NCBI GenBank assembly: GCA_014378125.1
Contig: JACMOG010000513.1
Location: 1 to 8,321 of the forward strand
Source: Vitreoscilla sp.
GTDB taxonomy: Bacteria > Pseudomonadota > Gammaproteobacteria > Burkholderiales > Burkholderiaceae
Reading direction: 5' to 3'
DNA length: 8,321 nucleotides
Shown here: positions 5,030 to 8,321 of the stretch, piece after piece
Numbering within the stretch: the stretch's first letter is position 1
Layout: each line of letters starts with the position of its first letter
Program-made: the position numbers and the translations under genes
Notes under the pieces: generated by a model
Seen by the model: the letters and a program-made list of their open reading frames with translations, nothing else
What the model was told of the DNA's origin: nothing
Databases searched by the model: none

Positions 5030-6058
5030 ATGTCCTCAGCCCCCTGGCTCGAATCCGATGTCTCCCTGAAGGCCTTGAACACCTTCGGGCTGCCCGCGCA
5101 CGCGCGTCGACTGGCGCGCATCCGCAGCGATGCCGACGTGCGCCGGGTGCTCGATTCGCCCGAGGTGGGGCGCGCCGCCAAGCTGGTGCTGGGCGGGGGC
5201 AGCAACCTGGTGCTCACGCGCGACATCGACGAGGTGGTGCTCAAGGTGGAGGTGGACGGGCTGCGGCTGGTGGAGACGCGCCACGACGCCTTCATCGTGG
5301 AGGCCGGCGCCGGGCTGGGGTGGCACGACGTGGTCACGGCCACGCTGGAGCGCGGCTGGCCGGGCCTCGAGAACCTGGCGCTGATTCCCGGCACCGTCGG
5401 GGCGGCGCCGGTGCAGAACATCGGTGCGTACGGGCTGGACATGGCCGACCTCTTCGAGTCGCTGGACGGCGTCGACCTGGTCACCGGGCTGGGCATCACG
5501 CTCGACCGGGCGCAGTGCCTGTTCGGCTATCGCGACAGCGTGTTCAAGAACGTGCTGGCGGGCAAGGCCATCATCACGCGGGTGCGCTTTCGGCTGCCGC
5601 GGCCGTGCCAGCCGGTGCTGGGCTACCTCGAGCTGGAACGCAAGGTGGCCGAGACGGGCATCGCGGATCCGTCGCCGCGCCAGGTCTACGACTGGATCTG
5701 CGCCATCCGACGCGCCAAGCTGCCTGACCCGGCGGTGATCGGCAACGCGGGCAGCTTCTTCAAGAACCCGATCGTCACCGAAGACCAGTGCCGCGACATC
5801 ATCGGCCGCGATCCGCACGTGGTGCACTACCCGATGGCCGACGGCACGTTCAAGCTGGCGGCGGGGTGGCTGATCGACGCATGCGGGTGGAAGGGCAAGT
5901 CGATCGGGCGAGCCGGCGTGTACGAGAAGCAGGCGCTGGTGCTGGTGAACCGCGGCGACGCCATCGGCGCCGAGGTGGTGACGTTGGCCAAGGCCATCCA
6001 GGAGAGCGTGTACGGACGCTTTGGCATTCGGCTGGAGCCCGAGCCGGTCCTGTTGTAG
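5030..6058 (+). CDS. murB: UDP-N-acetylenolpyruvoylglucosamine reductase
   Basis: MurB uses NADPH and FAD to reduce UDP-GlcNAc-enolpyruvate to UDP-MurNAc, the second committed step of cytoplasmic peptidoglycan precursor synthesis. The product has 342 aa, the same length as the E. coli enzyme. The FAD-binding segment is clear: LGGGSNLVL (54-62), GAGLGWHDVV (93-102), then GLENLALIPGTVGAAPVQNIGAYG (112-135, conserved core IPGTVGAAP). Catalytic residues by family analogy are R168 in GYRDSVFK, S242 in GNAGSFFKNP and E336 in LEPEPVLL. The form with YRDS and the longer C-terminal domain marks it as E. coli-like (type I). The ATG at 5030 is chosen because the MSSAPWLESDVSLKALNTFG start fits the family, although the frame is open back to 4571 across yajQ. 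No strong Shine-Dalgarno is visible. It is followed by a small hairpin. Confidence 0.98.
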   Translation: MSSAPWLESDVSLKALNTFGLPAHARRLARIRSDADVRRVLDSPEVGRAAKLVLGGGSNLVLTRDIDEVVLKVEVDGLRLVETRHDAFIVEAGAGLGWHDVVTATLERGWPGLENLALIPGTVGAAPVQNIGAYGLDMADLFESLDGVDLVTGLGITLDRAQCLFGYRDSVFKNVLAGKAIITRVRFRLPRPCQPVLGYLELERKVAETGIADPSPRQVYDWICAIRRAKLPDPAVIGNAGSFFKNPIVTEDQCRDIIGRDPHVVHYPMADGTFKLAAGWLIDACGWKGKSIGRAGVYEKQALVLVNRGDAIGAEVVTLAKAIQESVYGRFGIRLEPEPVLL

Positions 6059-6060
6059 CA

Positions 6061-6077
6061 GCCTGCCGAAAGCAGGC
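6061..6077 (+). terminator. Short hairpin just after murB
   Basis: GCCTGC (6061-6066) and GCAGGC (6072-6077) form a perfect 6-bp stem with a CGAAA loop, starting two bases after the murB stop. No T-run follows, so it is at most a weak or Rho-assisted terminator, or a 3'-end stabilising hairpin. Confidence 0.4.
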
Positions 6078-6092
6078 ACGGCCGCGCTGCGT

Positions 6093-6098
6093 TAGAGT
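6093..6098 (+). promoter_or_regulatory. Possible -10 box for the SHOCT gene
   Basis: TAGAGT matches four of six -10 positions and lies 57 bp before the ATG at 6156. I see no good -35 at the right distance. The murB hairpin just upstream and the strong ribosome site downstream make a separate transcript reasonable. Confidence 0.25.
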
Positions 6099-6155
6099 GC
6101 ACGCGCGGCGTCCGCTGACGGCGGTGCCGCTTCGAACAACACTGGAGACCTTTCG

Positions 6156-7044
<889 letters not shown>

Positions 7045-7058
<14 letters not shown>

Positions 7059-7785
7059 GCGCCTGCAGCTCCAGGGCGTCGCCGGTGGCGGCGCCCGAGG
7101 CGGTGTTGTCGAAGATCACCCAGGGCACGCTGCCGGCGGGCCACGCGGCGGGCGCGGCCGCCTGCCGCGCCAGCCATGCGTCGTCGTAGGCCGACCAGTA
7201 CACCCGCGGCGATCCGTGCCAGCGGTAGTAGAGCAGGGCGCCGACGCCATCGCCGTCCGGCCCCAGCCAGCCACCCGGTCGTGCGGCCTCGGACTGGCGC
7301 GCCGGGTCGGCGGCCACCCGGCTGACGCGCATGCGGGCCATGGCGCGATCGACGCCCGGCTCGAACCAGCTGGCGTGGCGCGGCTCGCAGGCCACCGGGC
7401 CGTCCCACGACTCGCGCAGCAGCCCGAAGAACCCGCGGGCGACCCGGGCGTCCCAGGCCAGCGACGGCGGCAGCTGCACCAGCAGCACGCCCAGGCGGTC
7501 GCCGAGGCCATTGGCCTGGGCCAGGAAATCCTTCAGCGGCTTGCGCGCGGCGCGCAGGCCCGCGTCATGCGTGATCGCGCGCGGGAGCTTCACCGCGAAC
7601 CGGAAGTGCGGCGGCGTCATGGACGCCCAGCGCGCGTACGTGTCGACCGCGTGGGCGCGGTAGAACGACGTGTTGATCTCCGCGCAGGGCAGGCGGCGCG
7701 CGTAGCGTTCGAGGTGTTGTCCTTCGCCGGGGAATTCCGCCGCGAACTCGCGCGGGAGGCTCCAGGCGGCTGTGCCGATGAACAT
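7045..7785 (-). CDS. DUF72 (YecE-like) family protein
   Basis: The 246-aa product is a DUF72 protein, a TIM-barrel-like family of unknown biochemical function found across bacteria. Family signatures from the N-terminus are MFIGTAAWSLP (1-11), the CAEINTSFYRAH strand and helix (about 34-45), RFAVKLPRAITHDAGL (about 61-76, conserved core VKLPRAITH), LLVQLPPSLAW, GPVACEPRHASWF and, near the C-terminus, YYRWHGSPRVYWSAYDD (conserved core RWHGSPRVYWSAY). The frame stays open upstream to 7869, but homology begins at MFIG. A terminator-like hairpin lies in the extension, so the ATG at 7785 is preferred. No clear Shine-Dalgarno precedes it. The gene is convergent with the SHOCT gene and the two coding ends overlap by 14 bp. 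Confidence 0.93.
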
Positions 7786-7801
7786 GGGATGCCGGCGATG
7801 A

Positions 7802-7836
7802 ACCAAAAGAAACGCCCCCGACCGAAGTCGGAGGCG
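7802..7836 (-). terminator. Rho-independent-type terminator on the minus strand
   Basis: On the minus strand, CGCCTCCGAC (7836-7827) and GTCGGGGGCG (7822-7813) form a 10-bp stem. One pair is a G-U wobble, and the loop is a stabilising UUCG tetraloop. A U-rich tail (TTTCTTTTGG, 7811-7802) follows directly. It sits only 16 bp before the DUF72 ATG and has no called gene upstream on that strand. It would end a small RNA or attenuate a DUF72 leader transcript. Confidence 0.6.
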
Positions 7837-7861
7837 CGCAAGGACGGGCGACGTGCTTGAC

Positions 7862-7898
7862 GGCGTCATCCGTCGTGACGCCCGGCATTGGGGCCGGG
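7862..7898 (-). other. Two adjacent hairpins upstream of the terminator
   Basis: GGCGTCA (7862-7868) and TGACGCC (7876-7882) are perfect inverted arms around a 7-base loop. CCCGGC (7881-7886) and GCCGGG (7893-7898) form a second stem sharing two bases with the first, so the two may be alternative. Read on the minus strand they precede the terminator hairpin by about 25 nt, as in a structured small RNA or a leader with competing stems. In DNA this rich in G and C, short perfect stems also arise by chance. Confidence 0.35.
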
Positions 7899-8003
7899 TA
7901 GCGCCACTCGGGGCAAGACGCGCGGTCGAGGAAGCGGCCGACGACTTGCTGGCGTCTGTTCATCGGCCGATCGGCTGGACAGTTGAAGCGGCGGGGCCCT
8001 GGC

Positions 8004-8033
8004 GATACACACTGATACGACTGTTAGGGATAC
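8004..8033. repeat. Three GATAC direct repeats
   Basis: GATAC occurs at 8004-8008, 8014-8018 and 8029-8033, and the outer two are GATACA. Spacings are 10 and 15 bp. They lie in an AT-richer patch, 113-142 bp before the plus-strand gene at 8146. They could be a regulator-binding array or overlapping -10-like sequences. No good -35 was found. Confidence 0.3.
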
Positions 8034-8145
8034 AGGGACTCGCGGCGGCGCCAATTGCCCGGTTTCGGGGAGGCGCGGCGCGGGCGATCGGGGCGGATCC
8101 GGGGCACCATCGGAGGCCGCGTCTTGCGGTCCGAAAGCCCCCGCC

Positions 8146-8321
8146 ATGACGCCGCTCGATCTCGAACTCTCGCCCGAGCCCGCCCCGGCCTCGCCGGCGG
8201 TGCTTGCCGCGTGCCAGCGCCGGGCGCTGGTGGAGGGCCTCGGCGGTGGCCGCGGCGCCGATACGCCGATGGCCAAGTGGTCGTTCGCCGAGCGCCGCCT
8301 GGGGGCCAATGGCACCGCCCC
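8146..8321 (+). CDS. Start of an unidentified gene, cut by the window end
   Basis: From the ATG at 8146, 58 codons remain open to the window edge, with strongly G/C third positions as in the genuine genes here. The first residues are acidic and Ala/Pro-rich (MTPLDLELSPEPAPASPAVL), followed by a Gly-rich patch and MAKWSFAERRLGANGTA. I do not recognise the family, and no signal peptide or known motif is visible. No clear Shine-Dalgarno precedes the ATG. The internal ATG at codon 42 (MAKWSF) is an alternative start. The gene could be a chance frame, but the codon pattern argues for coding. Confidence 0.55.
   Translation, partial: MTPLDLELSPEPAPASPAVLAACQRRALVEGLGGGRGADTPMAKWSFAERRLGANGTA

Larger units (their letters stand above)
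7786..8145. other. 360-bp stretch without a convincing gene
   Basis: Open frames here are GC-driven shadows without recognisable sequence. The stretch holds a terminator-like hairpin on the minus strand (7802-7836), a 7-bp-arm hairpin (7862-7882), a CCCGGC/GCCGGG hairpin (7881-7898), a perfect 10-bp palindrome GCCGATCGGC (7966-7975) and three GATAC repeats (8004-8033). It presumably contains control sequences for the divergent DUF72 and right-end genes, and possibly a small RNA on the minus strand. Confidence 0.5.

Noticed and set aside
5036..6079. 347-aa minus-strand frame antisense to murB
   Set aside because: Its composition (His, Arg, Val, Gln rich) is that of an antisense shadow, and murB on the other strand is unambiguous.
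7786..7869. 28-residue N-terminal extension of the DUF72 protein (ATG at 7869)
   Set aside because: It contains the terminator-like hairpin and does not resemble the family, whose conserved strand begins at MFIGTAAW.
7565..7963. Minus-strand frame starting MNRRQQVVGRFLD upstream of DUF72
   Set aside because: Its first 40 codons have GC-rich third positions, but the frame then runs through the terminator hairpin and far into the DUF72 gene in another frame with no homology. A real short protein would need a stop it does not have.
7802..8045. 6S RNA, tmRNA, RNase P RNA or a known riboswitch in the gene-poor stretch
   Set aside because: None of the conserved core sequences of these RNAs that I know could be found, and the expected neighbour genes are absent.
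7866..8315. 149-aa minus-strand frame at the right end
   Set aside because: Low-complexity Pro/Arg/Ser product, antisense to the better-coded plus-strand frame beginning at 8146.

Overview
The window reads as chromosomal DNA from a GC-rich betaproteobacterium, most likely order Burkholderiales and plausibly a Comamonadaceae-type genome. This is inferred from the GC-rich third codon positions, the divergent yajQ/murB pair and the style of the DUF72 and SHOCT proteins. No rRNA, tRNA, CRISPR array or insertion sequence was found. The two ends cut through genes.

Layout: (1) 1-598, minus: N-terminal part of an acyl-CoA dehydrogenase, with a perfect 12-bp palindrome in its promoter region. (2) 762-1865, plus: a 367-aa protein with an internal J-domain. 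(3) 1915-2361, plus: a MazG-like nucleotide pyrophosphohydrolase with an extra C-terminal tail. (4) 2436-3587, minus: a 383-aa P-loop ATPase of the AAA/STAND type with a probable C-terminal winged helix. (5) 3801-4466, plus and divergent from the ATPase: an unrecognised 221-aa protein with a probable helix-turn-helix N-terminus and a helical, charged C-terminus. (6) 4477-4971, minus: yajQ. (7) 5030-6058, plus: murB. (8) 6156-7058, plus: a secreted SHOCT-domain protein. (9) 7045-7785, minus: a DUF72 protein. (10) 7786-8145: no convincing gene, but hairpins including a terminator-like one on the minus strand. (11) 8146-end: start of an unidentified plus-strand gene.

The housekeeping genes (acyl-CoA dehydrogenase on the left, yajQ/murB on the right) flank a roughly 3.7-kb segment (about 700-4470) that looks accessory. 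It carries a J-domain protein, a house-cleaning NTP pyrophosphohydrolase, an ATPase and a probable DNA-binding protein. The last two diverge from a stretch that is clearly AT-richer than the rest (44% G+C counted over 3601-3720). That stretch holds several promoter-like hexamer pairs, three TATGGT repeats and a palindrome centred on the best -10 box. This ATPase/DNA-binding pair is the best candidate for an undescribed module. Its function cannot be read from sequence alone, and a defence role is speculation.

The right half is ordinary: YajQ (nucleotide- or RNA-binding family), MurB (peptidoglycan precursor synthesis), an exported protein of unknown role and a DUF72 protein. The least explained part is 7786-8145, where a Rho-independent-type terminator on the minus strand has no annotated gene in front of it.
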